Origin: Burkholderia diffusa | GTDB taxonomy: Bacteria > Pseudomonadota > Gammaproteobacteria > Burkholderiales > Burkholderiaceae | Assembly (NCBI RefSeq): GCF_001718315.1 | Contig: NZ_CP013363.1 | Coordinates: 1,364,001 to 1,428,000, forward strand | Reading direction: 5' to 3' | Length of the DNA: 64,000 nt | Part shown: one piece after another, positions 50,936 to 59,919 of the stretch | How positions within the stretch are numbered: the stretch's first letter is position 1 | How the letters are laid out: every line of letters starts with the position of its first letter | Translations under genes and position numbers: made by a program | Notes under the pieces: model-generated | The model's database searches: none | The model's input: the letters and a program-made list of their open reading frames with translations, nothing else | What the model was told of the DNA's origin: nothing

Positions 50936-52189
50936 ATGTCGAATTCCGCGATCTCGCGCGCCAAGGCTCGCACCGCGAGCACCGCGCCGGATACGCTACC
51001 CGCCGGCGTGTCGCCGCGCTCGGCGGCCTACAAGCGCATCGCACTGGCACTCTTTCTGGCCGGCTTTTCCACCTTCTCGCTGTTGTACTGCGTGCAGCCG
51101 TTGCTGCCTGCGTTCGCGCGTGAATTCAAGCTGGGCGCGGCGTCGAGCTCGCTATCCCTGTCGCTGTCGACGGGGATGCTGGCGGGCTCCATCCTGTGCG
51201 CCGGCGCGCTGTCCGAACGCTTCGGCCGACGCGGGCTGATGTTCGCGTCGATGACGCTCGCGGCGCTGTTCAACGTGCTCGCCGCGATCGCGCCGAACTG
51301 GAACCTGCTGCTGATCTGGCGCGCGCTCGAAGGTTTCGCGCTCGGCGGCGTCCCGGCAGTGGCGATGGCCTATCTCGCCGAGGAAATCGCCGCCGACGGG
51401 CTGGGCCTGTCGATGGGGCTCTATGTCGGCGGCACCGCGTTCGGCGGCATGATCGGGCGGATCGGGATGAGCGCGCTCGAAGAGTATTTCTCGTGGCGCA
51501 CCGCGATGCTGACGATCGGCATCGTCGACCTGGTCGCGGCGATCGCGTTCGTGATGCTGCTGCCGCAGTCGCGGCGCTTCGTGAAGCGAACCGACCTGAC
51601 GCTGCGTCACCACCTCCGGCTGTGGAGCGCGCAGCTGCATCATGCGCGCCTGCCGTTCGTATTCGCGATCGGCTTCCTCGTGATGGGCGCGTTCGTGACC
51701 GTATACAACTACGTCGGGTTCCGGCTGACGGCCGCGCCGTTCAACCTGAGCGCGACCGCATGCGGGCTGATCTTCGGCGCCTACCTGTTCGGGATGGTGT
51801 CTTCGTCGAGCGCCGGCGCACTCGCCGATCGTCTCGGGCGCGCGCCCGTCCTCGTCAGCGGCATTCTCGTGTTCGCGGCCGGCCTCGCGCTGACGCTGTC
51901 GCATTCGCTCGTCGCGATCATCGTCGGGATCGTGCTGATCACCATCGGCTTCTTCGTCGCGCATGCGGTTGCGAGCGGCTGGGTCGGGCATCTCGCCGGT
52001 TCCGCCAAGGGGCACGCCGCGTCGCTCTACCTGCTGGCCTATTACCTCGGATCGAGCGTGCTGGGTTCGGTCGGCGGCACGTTCTGGCAACACGGTGCGT
52101 GGGGCGCGGTTGCCGCTTACGTCGCGGCGCTGCTCGTGCTCGGCCTGATGGCTGCCCGCCAGATCATGCGCACCGAACGCGTGCGGTAA
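50936..52189 (+). CDS. MFS transporter (YnfM-like)
   Basis: A 417-residue MFS protein with twelve hydrophobic segments. It has FSTFSLLYCVQPLLPAFAREF in segment one, GALSERFGRRGLMFASM in the first loop, and the second-half loop SAGALADRLGRAPVLVSG. The EFKLGAASSSLSLSLSTGML pattern is typical of the YnfM/arabinose-efflux-like branch. It probably exports a small organic compound. Expression is likely set by the divergent LysR regulator. A signal-like basic N-terminus of 30 residues precedes the first segment. Confidence 0.9.
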   Translation: MSNSAISRAKARTASTAPDTLPAGVSPRSAAYKRIALALFLAGFSTFSLLYCVQPLLPAFAREFKLGAASSSLSLSLSTGMLAGSILCAGALSERFGRRGLMFASMTLAALFNVLAAIAPNWNLLLIWRALEGFALGGVPAVAMAYLAEEIAADGLGLSMGLYVGGTAFGGMIGRIGMSALEEYFSWRTAMLTIGIVDLVAAIAFVMLLPQSRRFVKRTDLTLRHHLRLWSAQLHHARLPFVFAIGFLVMGAFVTVYNYVGFRLTAAPFNLSATACGLIFGAYLFGMVSSSSAGALADRLGRAPVLVSGILVFAAGLALTLSHSLVAIIVGIVLITIGFFVAHAVASGWVGHLAGSAKGHAASLYLLAYYLGSSVLGSVGGTFWQHGAWGAVAAYVAALLVLGLMAARQIMRTERVR

Positions 52190-52252
52190 GCACCGGCCGG
52201 CGCGCTTCCCGTCGCGGCGATTCGCGGTGGTTCGCGGCGCAGCGACTGCAAT

Positions 52253-53725
52253 TCACTCGCGCGCGATCCGATGCGCGATCGTCGACAACGTCCGCAGCAT
52301 CGGCGCAAACGCGTCGGCCGACGTATTGCCGAACCCGAGCACGAGCCCGTTGGCCGCCGACGTCGCGTGGATCGAGAACCCCGACAGTGGAAACGGCCCG
52401 ATCCCGTGCGTGCGCGCCGCCTCGACGATCGCGCGGTCGCGGTAACGGGCCGGCAGCCGCAGCGCCAGATGGAGCCCGCACGGCCCACCCTCCACCTGAT
52501 GCGGCAAGGTGAACGCATCGTCCAGCGCGGCGAGCAGCAAGCGCCGCCGGTCGCGATACAGCCGGCGCATCCGCCCAAGATGCCGCCCGTATTCCCCTGA
52601 CTCGATGAAATCGGCGAGCGCGAGCTGCACGTGGCGCGTCCCGCCGCGGAGCATCTCCGGCAGCGCCGGTCGCACCGCGGCCAGCAGCGCGTCGGGCAGC
52701 ACGAGAAAGCCGATCCGCAACGCCGGGAACATCGTCTTGCTGAACGAGCCGAGATAGACGACCGGTGAATCGGGCGCGAGCCCGTGCAACGCGCCGATCG
52801 GCTCGCCGGTGTGACGGAACTCGCTGTCGTAATCGTCCTCGATGATCCACGCGCGATGCCGGCGTGCAGCGTCGATCAGCGCGAGCCGGCGCGAGATCGA
52901 CAGCACCGCGCCGGTCGGGAACTGGTTCGACGGCGTGGAGTACACGAGCCGGGGCGGCCGCTCGCGCCAGTTCGCGTCGTCCGCGCGCAGCCCTTCCGCG
53001 TCCACCGGCATCGGCACGACGTCGAGATCGGCCGCCTGCATCGCGGTGCGCGCGCCGCGATAGCCGGGCTCCTCGACCCAGACGGTGTCACCCGGGTTCG
53101 TCAGCAGTTGCGCGCACAACGCGATCGCGCCCTGCGCGCCCTCGGTGATCACGATTTGCTCGGGATCGCAGCGCACGCCGCGCGTCACGGCCAGATGGCG
53201 CGCGATCGACTCGCGCAGCGCGCGCTCGCCGAGCGGGTCGCCGTAAGCGAGCAGGTCGCGGCCGTCGCGGCGCAGCGCGCGATCGATCGCATGCCGCCAC
53301 GCATCGACCGGGAAATGCGACAGCGCGGGCACGCCCGGTCGAAAACCTTCCGACTCGCCGGTGCCGATCAGGCTCGGACGTATCCGGCCGAGCCGTTGCG
53401 CGACAGCCGGCGGTGCGGCCCGCCGGCGCGGCGCGGCCGGCCGCGACAGGCCAACCACGCGCGTGCCGCGACGATCGGATTGCAGGAAGCCTTCGGCGAC
53501 GAGTTGCTCGTAGACGGCCGCCGTGGTGTTGCGCGACACGCCGAGCGTCTCGGCCAGCGCGCGCGTTCCGGGCAGCCGCGTGCCGGCCGGCATCGCGCCG
53601 CCGAGAATTGCATCGCGCACGCGCCGCAGCAACTGCCGCTGCAAGGAAGGCGCGCCGGCCGTGCGCGCAAGCGGCGCGTCGAGCGGCAGCAGCGGCGCGG
53701 CGCCGAAAGGAATGGCAGTCGTCAT
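52253..53725 (-). CDS. MocR/PdxR-type PLP-dependent regulator
   Basis: A 490-residue fusion: GntR winged helix (about residues 28-95; AGTRLPGTRALAETLGVSRNT then AVYEQLVAEGFLQ), Pro/Arg-rich linker, and an aminotransferase-like domain with PLP lysine in LGSFSKTMFPALRIGF. The VYSTPSNQFPTG and IIEDDYDSEFRH blocks are those of MocR/PdxR proteins, which regulate genes for vitamin B6 or amino-compound metabolism. It is divergent from a double-GNAT gene; the 161-base spacer has TGGCA/TGCCA-like half-sites (53780-53803) that might be its operator. Confidence 0.92.
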   Translation of the reverse strand: MTTAIPFGAAPLLPLDAPLARTAGAPSLQRQLLRRVRDAILGGAMPAGTRLPGTRALAETLGVSRNTTAAVYEQLVAEGFLQSDRRGTRVVGLSRPAAPRRRAAPPAVAQRLGRIRPSLIGTGESEGFRPGVPALSHFPVDAWRHAIDRALRRDGRDLLAYGDPLGERALRESIARHLAVTRGVRCDPEQIVITEGAQGAIALCAQLLTNPGDTVWVEEPGYRGARTAMQAADLDVVPMPVDAEGLRADDANWRERPPRLVYSTPSNQFPTGAVLSISRRLALIDAARRHRAWIIEDDYDSEFRHTGEPIGALHGLAPDSPVVYLGSFSKTMFPALRIGFLVLPDALLAAVRPALPEMLRGGTRHVQLALADFIESGEYGRHLGRMRRLYRDRRRLLLAALDDAFTLPHQVEGGPCGLHLALRLPARYRDRAIVEAARTHGIGPFPLSGFSIHATSAANGLVLGFGNTSADAFAPMLRTLSTIAHRIARE

Positions 53726-53886
53726 CGGGATATCGCGGCGTGGAAGTTTCGGTGCATGGCGTCATCGTCGCGCGTTCGTGGCACCATAAATTTGCCATCG
53801 TCTGGCGCTTCTCATGGTACCTCGCCGGGACTACGATTGTCTGCGTGCCGGCATGTCGCCGGCCGCCAACCGAAGCGAGATCGACC

Positions 53887-55086
53887 TTGTCCACGCTCAC
53901 CAACGACTTCCAGCAGCCCATCGGCCACCCTGTTCCCGACTGGTCCGCACGCCAGCGCCCGGAGCGCATCGTGCTCGACGGGCGCTACTGCCGCCTCGAA
54001 CCGCTCGACGCCGACCGCCATGCCGCCGACCTGTACGCCGCATATGCGCAAGCGCCCGACGGCAGCGACTGGACCTATCTCGCACACGGGCCGTACGCCG
54101 ACGAGTCGAGCTACCGCGACTACGCGCGCGGCGCGGCGGCGAGCACCGATCCTCTGCACTACACGGTGATCGACCGCGCGACGAACCGCGCGGTCGGCAC
54201 GCTCGCGCTGATGCGCATCGACCCGGCCAACGGCGTGATCGAGGTCGGCTCCGTCACGTTCTCGCCGCTGCTCAAGCGCACGCCGATTTCGACGGAAGCG
54301 CAGTACCTGCTGATGAAATACGCGTTCGACACGCTCGGCTACCGGCGCTACGAATGGAAGTGCGACGATCTCAACGAGCCGTCGCGCAAGGCCGCCGCAC
54401 GGCTTGGCTTCCGTTATGAGGGCACGTTCCGGCAGGCGATCGTCTACAAGGGCCGAAATCGGGACACGGCGTGGTTCTCGATCATCGACGGCGAATGGCC
54501 GGACGTGCGCGCCGCATTCGAAGCCTGGCTCGCGCCGGAAAACTTCGACGCCAGCGGCATGCAGCGCGAGTCGCTTGTCGCGATCCGCCACGCGCGGGCT
54601 CGTGCACGCGATGCAGCCGGCCGCGCGAACGACGCGACGCGCGTCACGGTCCGACCGCTCGTCGCCGCCGACGAAGCCGCGTGGCGTCCACTGTGGCAGG
54701 GTTATCAGAAGTTCTACGAGACCGCGCTGAGCGACGCCGTGATCGCGACGACGTGGGCGCGCCTGATGGATCCCGCCGAACCGATGTTCGCGCTCGGCGC
54801 GTTCGACAAGTCGGGCACGCTGGTCGGCATCGTGCACGCGATCTATCACCGCTCATGCTGGACCGAAGGGCCGTATTGCTATCTGCAGGACCTGTTCACG
54901 GCGGCCGACACACGCGGACAAGGCGCGGGCGGTGCGCTGATCGAGGCCGTGTACGCGCGGGCCCGCGAAGCCGGCGCGAGCCGCGTGTACTGGCTCACGC
55001 ACGAAACCAATACGACCGCGCGCGCGCTGTACGACAAACTCGCGACCAACGCGGGATTCATTCAGTACCGGAAAGATCTCAAGTAA
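53887..55086 (+). CDS. Two-domain GNAT acetyltransferase (RimJ/L-type + GNAT)
   Basis: A 399-residue fusion of two acetyltransferase domains. The N-terminal part (about residues 15-215) is RimJ/RimL-like (RPERIVLDGRYCRLEPLDADR, GVIEVGSVTFSPLLKRTPIS, AARLGFRYEGTFRQ). The C-terminal part (about 250-399) is a separate GNAT domain (VTVRPLVAADEAAWRPLWQGY, DLFTAADTRGQGAGGALIEAV, ARALYDKLATNAGF). Each is known as a stand-alone family; here they share one reading frame with no stop between. The start appears to be TTG (53887), giving MSTLTNDFQQPIGH, a normal opening for the RimJ/L-type part; no ATG fits. Divergent from the MocR-type regulator, a likely controller. Confidence 0.88.
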   Translation: MSTLTNDFQQPIGHPVPDWSARQRPERIVLDGRYCRLEPLDADRHAADLYAAYAQAPDGSDWTYLAHGPYADESSYRDYARGAAASTDPLHYTVIDRATNRAVGTLALMRIDPANGVIEVGSVTFSPLLKRTPISTEAQYLLMKYAFDTLGYRRYEWKCDDLNEPSRKAAARLGFRYEGTFRQAIVYKGRNRDTAWFSIIDGEWPDVRAAFEAWLAPENFDASGMQRESLVAIRHARARARDAAGRANDATRVTVRPLVAADEAAWRPLWQGYQKFYETALSDAVIATTWARLMDPAEPMFALGAFDKSGTLVGIVHAIYHRSCWTEGPYCYLQDLFTAADTRGQGAGGALIEAVYARAREAGASRVYWLTHETNTTARALYDKLATNAGFIQYRKDLK

Positions 55087-55117
55087 CGCGCGAACGCGCG
55101 CGGACAACCGGTCGCGC

Positions 55118-55612
55118 TCAACCCAGGGCGCCGACCGGCTCCGTCGCGTCGCCGCAGAATGGTGCAACGTGGCGCGCGGCGCCGGCCGCCGGCGGCACCG
55201 ACGCGGGGTGGATCATCTCGTCGCCGTTGACGGGCACCGGCCGCCGCACCGGCCGGTACACCGGTTCGCCGGGTTCGATCGCCTGTCCGGAGATCGCGCA
55301 GCGGCCCGCCTGCAACGCGACGCGCAAGCGCCAGCGCTGCTCGCCGTAATGGCAACGCCCGCTTTCGCTCCAGCGCACCAGCAAGCCGTCGTCGCCCGCT
55401 TCCAGAACCGAAACGAACAGTTGCGGCCGCAACGGTGAAACACCCGGTGCGACAGGCTCCGAAGCCGGCACGAGATTCGCGCGTTCCGACGGCCGGGCCA
55501 TCCTGACGTCTGCCGGCAACGGCTTCGCGTCGTGCTCGTCGGCTACCAGCATGTGGTACTTGACGTACTCGCATATCAGGCTTTCGATGAAGTTCGGCAT
55601 GCTTGACGACAT
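55118..55612 (-). CDS. DUF3331 family protein
   Basis: A 164-residue protein. The conserved block (about residues 65-120) reads FVSVLEAGDDGLLVRWSESG, then GEQRWRLRVALQAGRCAISGQAIEPGEPVYRP, which matches the small DUF3331 family known mainly from Burkholderia. The Cys and His around SGRCHYGEQ and AGRCAISG could bind a metal as in a treble-clef-like zinc domain, but this is speculation. The true start may be the fifth residue (MPNFIES). Convergent with the GNAT fusion, 31 bases apart. Function unknown. Confidence 0.75.
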   Translation of the reverse strand: MSSSMPNFIESLICEYVKYHMLVADEHDAKPLPADVRMARPSERANLVPASEPVAPGVSPLRPQLFVSVLEAGDDGLLVRWSESGRCHYGEQRWRLRVALQAGRCAISGQAIEPGEPVYRPVRRPVPVNGDEMIHPASVPPAAGAARHVAPFCGDATEPVGALG

Positions 55613-55745
55613 TCCATGAAGATTGAAACGGGCACCGCCGCGCTCGGCCGTTCGTGCATCAACGCAGGACGATTCGGTCAGGCGCTATCTCCGGCGCCAT
55701 CGCCGCGCACCGCACGCGACCGGACATTGCCGCAGATGATACAAA

Positions 55746-55761
55746 TTGAAGTTAACTTCAA
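55746..55761. promoter_or_regulatory. Perfect 16-bp palindrome
   Basis: TTGAAGTTAACTTCAA is a perfect palindrome in the 519-base spacer between the DUF3331 gene and the dehydrogenase gene. The core resembles operators of MerR-type regulators in style (compare SoxR-like CAAGTTAACTTG) but is not the same. No regulator gene is adjacent. Confidence 0.5.
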
Positions 55762-55861
55762 GTAAAGATGTAGCGCACGCAACAATGCGTTTCACTCGTC
55801 GGCACAATGAGCTGGCAAGACGTCGGCGGCGGCAACACCCGCCCAGCCACGCATCTCGCGT

Positions 55862-55900
55862 TTCGTCTCAAACGGCTGAGACGAATGTCGCGCCGTCTCA
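55862..55900. promoter_or_regulatory. Putative enhancer site for a sigma-54 activator
   Basis: TTCGTCTCA, six bases, TGAGACGAA is a perfect 9-bp inverted repeat (55862-55885). A third half-site CGTCTCA follows at 55894-55900. It lies about 170-200 bases upstream of the predicted sigma-54 start of the dehydrogenase gene, a typical place for an AcoR/Fis-type activator. Confidence 0.55.
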
Positions 55901-56037
55901 CCCGCCCAGACCCGTCGCAAACGCAGCAAATTTCACGCGCGATTCGCTCGACACGCCCTGATACCGGCGCAAGTGCCCGCTTCCGCACCGCACACCGCCT
56001 CCTCCCGCTCCGTCGCCATCTCACCGCCCATTCAGGC

Positions 56038-56053
56038 TGGCCCCGTTCCTGCA
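56038..56053 (+). promoter_or_regulatory. Putative sigma-54 promoter of the dehydrogenase gene
   Basis: TGGCCCCGTTCCTGCA keeps the TGG and TGC elements with the exact sigma-54 register (12 bases from GG to GC), though the second half of each box deviates (CCCC, CTGC). The start would be about 70 bases before the GTG of the gene. Confidence 0.5.
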
Positions 56054-56131
56054 TATCGGTCGCTCGCGCAATCGCGCGACGGACGCATCGGCCCTCGCCG
56101 CGTCCGACGACAACCTGACGGAGACAGCAAC

Positions 56132-57229
56132 GTGAGTACACCGGCACCGAACACCGCTCCCAGCATGAAGGCCGCCGTCTGGCACGGCCGCAACGACATC
56201 CGCGTCGAGGAGGTACCCGTTCCGGCGCATCCGCCGGCCGGTTGGGTCCAGATCCGCGTGCACTGGTGCGGGATCTGTGGGTCCGACCTGCACGAGTACG
56301 TCGCCGGCCCGGTGTTCATCCCGGTCGACGCGCCGCACCCGCTGACGGGCCTGAAGGGCCAGTGCATCCTCGGCCACGAGTTCAGCGGCGAAATCGCAGC
56401 GCTCGGCGCCGGCGTGACGGGCTTCGCGGTCGGCGAGCGCGTGACGGCCGACGCGTGCCAGCATTGCGGCGCCTGCTGGTATTGCCGGCATGGGCTATAC
56501 AACATCTGCGAGAACCTCGCGTTCACCGGACTGATGAACAACGGCGCGTTCGCCGAATTCGTCAACGTGCCGGCCGAGCTGCTGTACAAGCTGCCCGACG
56601 ACTTCCCGACCGAGGCCGGCGCGCTGATCGAGCCGCTCGCGGTCGGGCTGCATGCGGTGAAGAAGGCCGGCAACATCGTCGGCCAGACGGTCGTCGTGGT
56701 CGGCGCCGGCACGATCGGCCTGTGCACGATCATGTGCGCGAAGGCCGCGGGCGCCGGACGCGTGATCGCGCTGGAAATGTCGGCCGCGCGCAAGCAGAAG
56801 GCGCTGGAAGTCGGCGCGACGGTCGTGATCGACCCGAAGGCGTCCGACGCGATCGCGGAAGTCAAGGCGCTGACGGACGGCTACGGCGCCGACGTGTCGT
56901 TCGAGTGCATCGGGCACACGGCCACCGCGCAACTCGCGATCGACGTGATCCGCAAGGCCGGCAAGTCGGTGATGGTCGGCATCTTCGAGGAGCCGACGTC
57001 GTTCAACTTCTTCGACATCGTGTCGACCGAAAAGGAAGTGATCGGCTCGCTCGCGTACAACGGCGAATTCGCGGACGTGATCCGCTTCATCGCGGACGGC
57101 CGCATCGACGTGCGTCCGCTGATCACCGGACGCATCAGCCTGGACGACATCGTCACGCACGGCTTCGAAGAATTGGTCAACCACAAGGACCGGAACGTGA
57201 AGATCATCGTCCAGCCCGCGACCGCCTGA
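56132..57229 (+). CDS. Zinc-dependent 2,3-butanediol-type dehydrogenase
   Basis: A 365-residue medium-chain dehydrogenase. Catalytic zinc region: WCGICGSDLHEY (C46) and LGHEFSGE. Structural zinc cysteines: ACQHCGACWYCRHGLYNIC. The NAD-binding Rossmann motif is VVVVGAGTIGLCTIMCAKAAGA. The inserted GPVFIPVDAPHPLTGLKGQCI segment is typical of butanediol dehydrogenases rather than sorbitol or threonine enzymes. It would interconvert 2,3-butanediol and acetoin with NAD(H). The start is a GTG (56132) with ACGGAG eight bases upstream, giving MSTPAPN. It is probably transcribed alone from the sigma-54-like promoter; no acetoin dehydrogenase genes are in the window. Confidence 0.87.
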   Translation: MSTPAPNTAPSMKAAVWHGRNDIRVEEVPVPAHPPAGWVQIRVHWCGICGSDLHEYVAGPVFIPVDAPHPLTGLKGQCILGHEFSGEIAALGAGVTGFAVGERVTADACQHCGACWYCRHGLYNICENLAFTGLMNNGAFAEFVNVPAELLYKLPDDFPTEAGALIEPLAVGLHAVKKAGNIVGQTVVVVGAGTIGLCTIMCAKAAGAGRVIALEMSAARKQKALEVGATVVIDPKASDAIAEVKALTDGYGADVSFECIGHTATAQLAIDVIRKAGKSVMVGIFEEPTSFNFFDIVSTEKEVIGSLAYNGEFADVIRFIADGRIDVRPLITGRISLDDIVTHGFEELVNHKDRNVKIIVQPATA

Positions 57230-57444
57230 CGAGCCGAGGACCAGCCAACGACCGCCGCGCTCCTGACGGACGCGCCGCCGAACGGCGCCGGGGCAGCCCG
57301 GTCGCGGCCGCGACGCCCGGCCGGTACATGTTCCCGCTCGTTTTCGGTGCGCGCACAACCGCACCGGGCGCGGCGCGCAGGGTCGGACTTCGATATACTC
57401 GAAGCGACATCACCGCCCCGCGCGCCGCCCGCGCGTCCGCTACC

Positions 57445-58101
57445 GTGAAACCACGAGCCGGCCTGATCCTCGAACTCGTCGTGAACCTGTTGCTGCCCTG
57501 GTTCGCATATCGGGTCGCACATCCGTATTTCGGCGAAACCGGCGCGCTGTATGCGTCGGCGATTCCACCCATCGTCTGGTCTGTCGTCGAATTCATCCGC
57601 TCTCGCCGCATCGACGCGTTGGCCGCGATCGTGCTGCTCGGCATCGCGCTGTCGATCGCCGGCATGGCGCTCGGCGGCAGCCCGCGCACGCTGCTGATGC
57701 GCGAATCGCTCGCGTCCGGCACGATCGGCGTCGTGTTCCTGCTGTCGTTGTTCCGCGACCGTCCGCTGATCTTCTATCTCGCACGCGCGACGGTGGCTCG
57801 CGAGACAGCCGGCGGCGCCGCGCGTTTCGAGACGGTCTGGGCCGAGCAGCCGGGGCTGCGCCAGATGCTGCGGCTGATGACATTCGTGTGGGGCGCGTGC
57901 ATGACGCTCGAGATGCTGCTGCGCCTGTGGATGGTCGTCACGTGGCCCGTCGAGCGCGTGCTCGTCGTGTCACCGATCATGGGCTACACGGTGTTCGGCA
58001 CGCTGCTGCTGTGGACCTTCTGGTACCGGCGGCGCATGCGCGAGCGCAACAGCGTCGACATCCCTGGCCGCGACGGCGTCACCGAAATCGCCGGCCGCTG
58101 A
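57445..58101 (+). CDS. VC0807-family membrane protein
   Basis: A 218-residue membrane protein with about five to six hydrophobic segments. The opening LILELVVNLLLPWFAYRVAHPYFGETGALYASAIPPIVWSVVEF and the middle LGIALSIAGMALGGSPRTLLMRESL then RPLIFYLARATVARE match the VC0807 family. The function is unknown. The start is taken as GTG at 57445 (MKPRAGL), because longer frames add only unrelated Arg/Ala-rich residues. It lies before a CPBP protease gene in the same direction, 71 bases apart, and may share a transcript. Confidence 0.75.
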   Translation: MKPRAGLILELVVNLLLPWFAYRVAHPYFGETGALYASAIPPIVWSVVEFIRSRRIDALAAIVLLGIALSIAGMALGGSPRTLLMRESLASGTIGVVFLLSLFRDRPLIFYLARATVARETAGGAARFETVWAEQPGLRQMLRLMTFVWGACMTLEMLLRLWMVVTWPVERVLVVSPIMGYTVFGTLLLWTFWYRRRMRERNSVDIPGRDGVTEIAGR

Positions 58102-58172
58102 CCGCCGCACCGCAGCATGTCACGGCCGCTGGGGTATGATGCGCGGCGTTTCGTCCGACCCTGCATCGCCCC

Positions 58173-59039
58173 ATGTCTCTTTCGCTTCTCCCGTGTGCCA
58201 CGATCTGGCTCGCACTGTTCGCGGCCGCCGCATTCGCGTGGCAGCGCCCGCTGCACGGCTTGAGCATCGCCGTTGCCGCGCTCGGCTATGCCGCTGCGCT
58301 GGCGTTCGGCAAGCTCGAACCGAGCGTGCTCGCACCGCTCGCGCTGCTCGTGGCCGCCGCCTGGGGCGTCGCGCCGGGCCGTCCGTTCGCGGTGCGGATC
58401 GTCGCGCACGTCGTATTTGCCGCGCTCGCGATCGCGCTAAGCCTGCACCTGATCCCCGGCTTCCACAATCCGCGCGTGATCGAGCCGACGCGTTTCACGC
58501 CGGATGCCGTGCCGTTCACGATGTACCTGAATTTCGACAAGCCGTTGGTCGGCCTGTGGCTGGTGTGGGCGCTGCCGTGGGTCGCGCCGGACGTCCCGCC
58601 AATGCGCGCGCTGCGCACCGGCGCGGTGGCGGCCGTCGCGACGGCGGCGGCCTGCCTGGCCGGCGCGCTCGCGTTCGGGATGGTCGGCTGGGCGCCGAAA
58701 TGGCCGGCATCGGGCTGGATGTGGCTCGTCAACAACGTGCTGCTCGTCACGCTCGCCGAGGAAGCGCTGTTCCGCGGTTACGTGCAGGGTGGGCTCACGC
58801 GCGTGCTCGGCCGGTTCGGCTGGGGGCCATGGGCCGCGCTTGCGGTCGGCGCGGTGCTGTTCGGCGCCGCGCACGCGGCCGCCGGCTGGCCCTGGATCGT
58901 GCTCGGCACGGTGGCCGGCATCGGCTACGGACTCGCCTGGCGGCGCGGCGGGCTGCTCGCGTCCGCGCTCGCGCATGCGGGGTTGAACGCGATCCATTTC
59001 GGGCTGTTCACGTACCCGATGCTCGCCGCCGCGCGCTGA
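58173..59039 (+). CDS. CPBP-family intramembrane endopeptidase
   Basis: A 288-residue membrane protein with about eight hydrophobic segments. It has the CPBP (CAAX protease and bacteriocin-processing) motifs: E196-E197-x3-R201 in EEALFRGYVQGG, then FGAAHAAAGW, then AHAGLNAIHFG near the end, giving the Glu, Arg and His residues of the active site. It should cleave within or next to membrane segments of target proteins; its target is unknown. No prenylation or bacteriocin genes are nearby. Confidence 0.88.
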   Translation: MSLSLLPCATIWLALFAAAAFAWQRPLHGLSIAVAALGYAAALAFGKLEPSVLAPLALLVAAAWGVAPGRPFAVRIVAHVVFAALAIALSLHLIPGFHNPRVIEPTRFTPDAVPFTMYLNFDKPLVGLWLVWALPWVAPDVPPMRALRTGAVAAVATAAACLAGALAFGMVGWAPKWPASGWMWLVNNVLLVTLAEEALFRGYVQGGLTRVLGRFGWGPWAALAVGAVLFGAAHAAAGWPWIVLGTVAGIGYGLAWRRGGLLASALAHAGLNAIHFGLFTYPMLAAAR

Positions 59040-59124
59040 ATGCCGTGCGCGGCGCCAGCATCCGGCCGGTCCCGCTTGTTCGAACTCGATTGAAGCCGGT
59101 CAACGCATGCGGCGCCCGAGCCGC

Positions 59125-59799
59125 TTACTTGATCTGGTCGGCGAGCGGCTGCAGGAATTCGGAGAAGCCCGTCAGCATGATCTGCACGCCGATGCACAGC
59201 AGCAGGAACGCGGACACGCGCTTCGCGACCTTGGTGCCTTCGGTGCCGAGATAGCGGGAGAGCAGCGCGGCACGGCTGTAGGTCAGCCAGATTACGACCG
59301 CGACGAGCGCGGAAACCGCGATCGACACGATGCTCGACAGCATGAACTCCGACAGCTTGTGCGTGCGGTTCGCATTCAGCGCGATCGCGGTGGCGATCGA
59401 GCCGGGGCCGACCGTCAGCGGCACGGTCAGCGGAAAGAACGCGCGCGTCATGATCGCGTTCGCATTGATCGGCTGGATCGGCGTATCGCCGCCGCCCGCG
59501 GGCCCGTCGGGCTCGTTCAGCATCTGCCAGCCCGCGACGGCGACCGCGAAGCCGCCGCCGATCCGCAGCGCTTCCATCGAAATCCCGAAGAAATGCAGCA
59601 CCGGCGTGCCGGCGAAGAACGCGACCAGCAACACGACGAACGCGTTGAACGCCACCTTCTTCGCGAGCAGGTTCCGCTCGTGCTCGGTCAGTGCCTCGGT
59701 GCGCTCGAGAAACAGGAACGCGATGCCGATCGGATTGATGATGCCGATCAGGCCGGTGAAGCCGAACAGGATCTCGGAGATAAGGCGGTTGACGATCAT
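59125..59799 (-). CDS. MarC family inner membrane protein
   Basis: A 224-residue protein with six hydrophobic segments and the MarC pattern: GLIGIINPIGIAFLFLERTE at the first segment, RIGGGFAVAVAGWQMLN, and MTRAFFPLTVPLTVGPGSIATAIAL. The family was once linked to multiple antibiotic resistance in E. coli but its role is not settled; transport of small molecules is likely. It lies 120 bases after the enoyl-CoA hydratase-type gene in the same direction and may be read from the same transcript. Confidence 0.88.
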   Translation of the reverse strand: MIVNRLISEILFGFTGLIGIINPIGIAFLFLERTEALTEHERNLLAKKVAFNAFVVLLVAFFAGTPVLHFFGISMEALRIGGGFAVAVAGWQMLNEPDGPAGGGDTPIQPINANAIMTRAFFPLTVPLTVGPGSIATAIALNANRTHKLSEFMLSSIVSIAVSALVAVVIWLTYSRAALLSRYLGTEGTKVAKRVSAFLLLCIGVQIMLTGFSEFLQPLADQIK

Positions 59800-59919
59800 C
59801 GGAAGCGAAGAAACGGTCAGGGCTGGGCCGGCGGCGCACCGGGGGTCACGCATTGTAGAGCAAGCGTCCGCGCCCGCGACGCAAATCGCGCCCCGGGCCC
59901 GGCGGGCCATGCCACACCC

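Noticed and set aside
48066..51239. Long plus-strand open frame of about 1050 codons across the protease and LysR genes
   Set aside because: Same shadow effect; composition is Arg-rich with no recognisable domain and it crosses two well-supported minus-strand genes.
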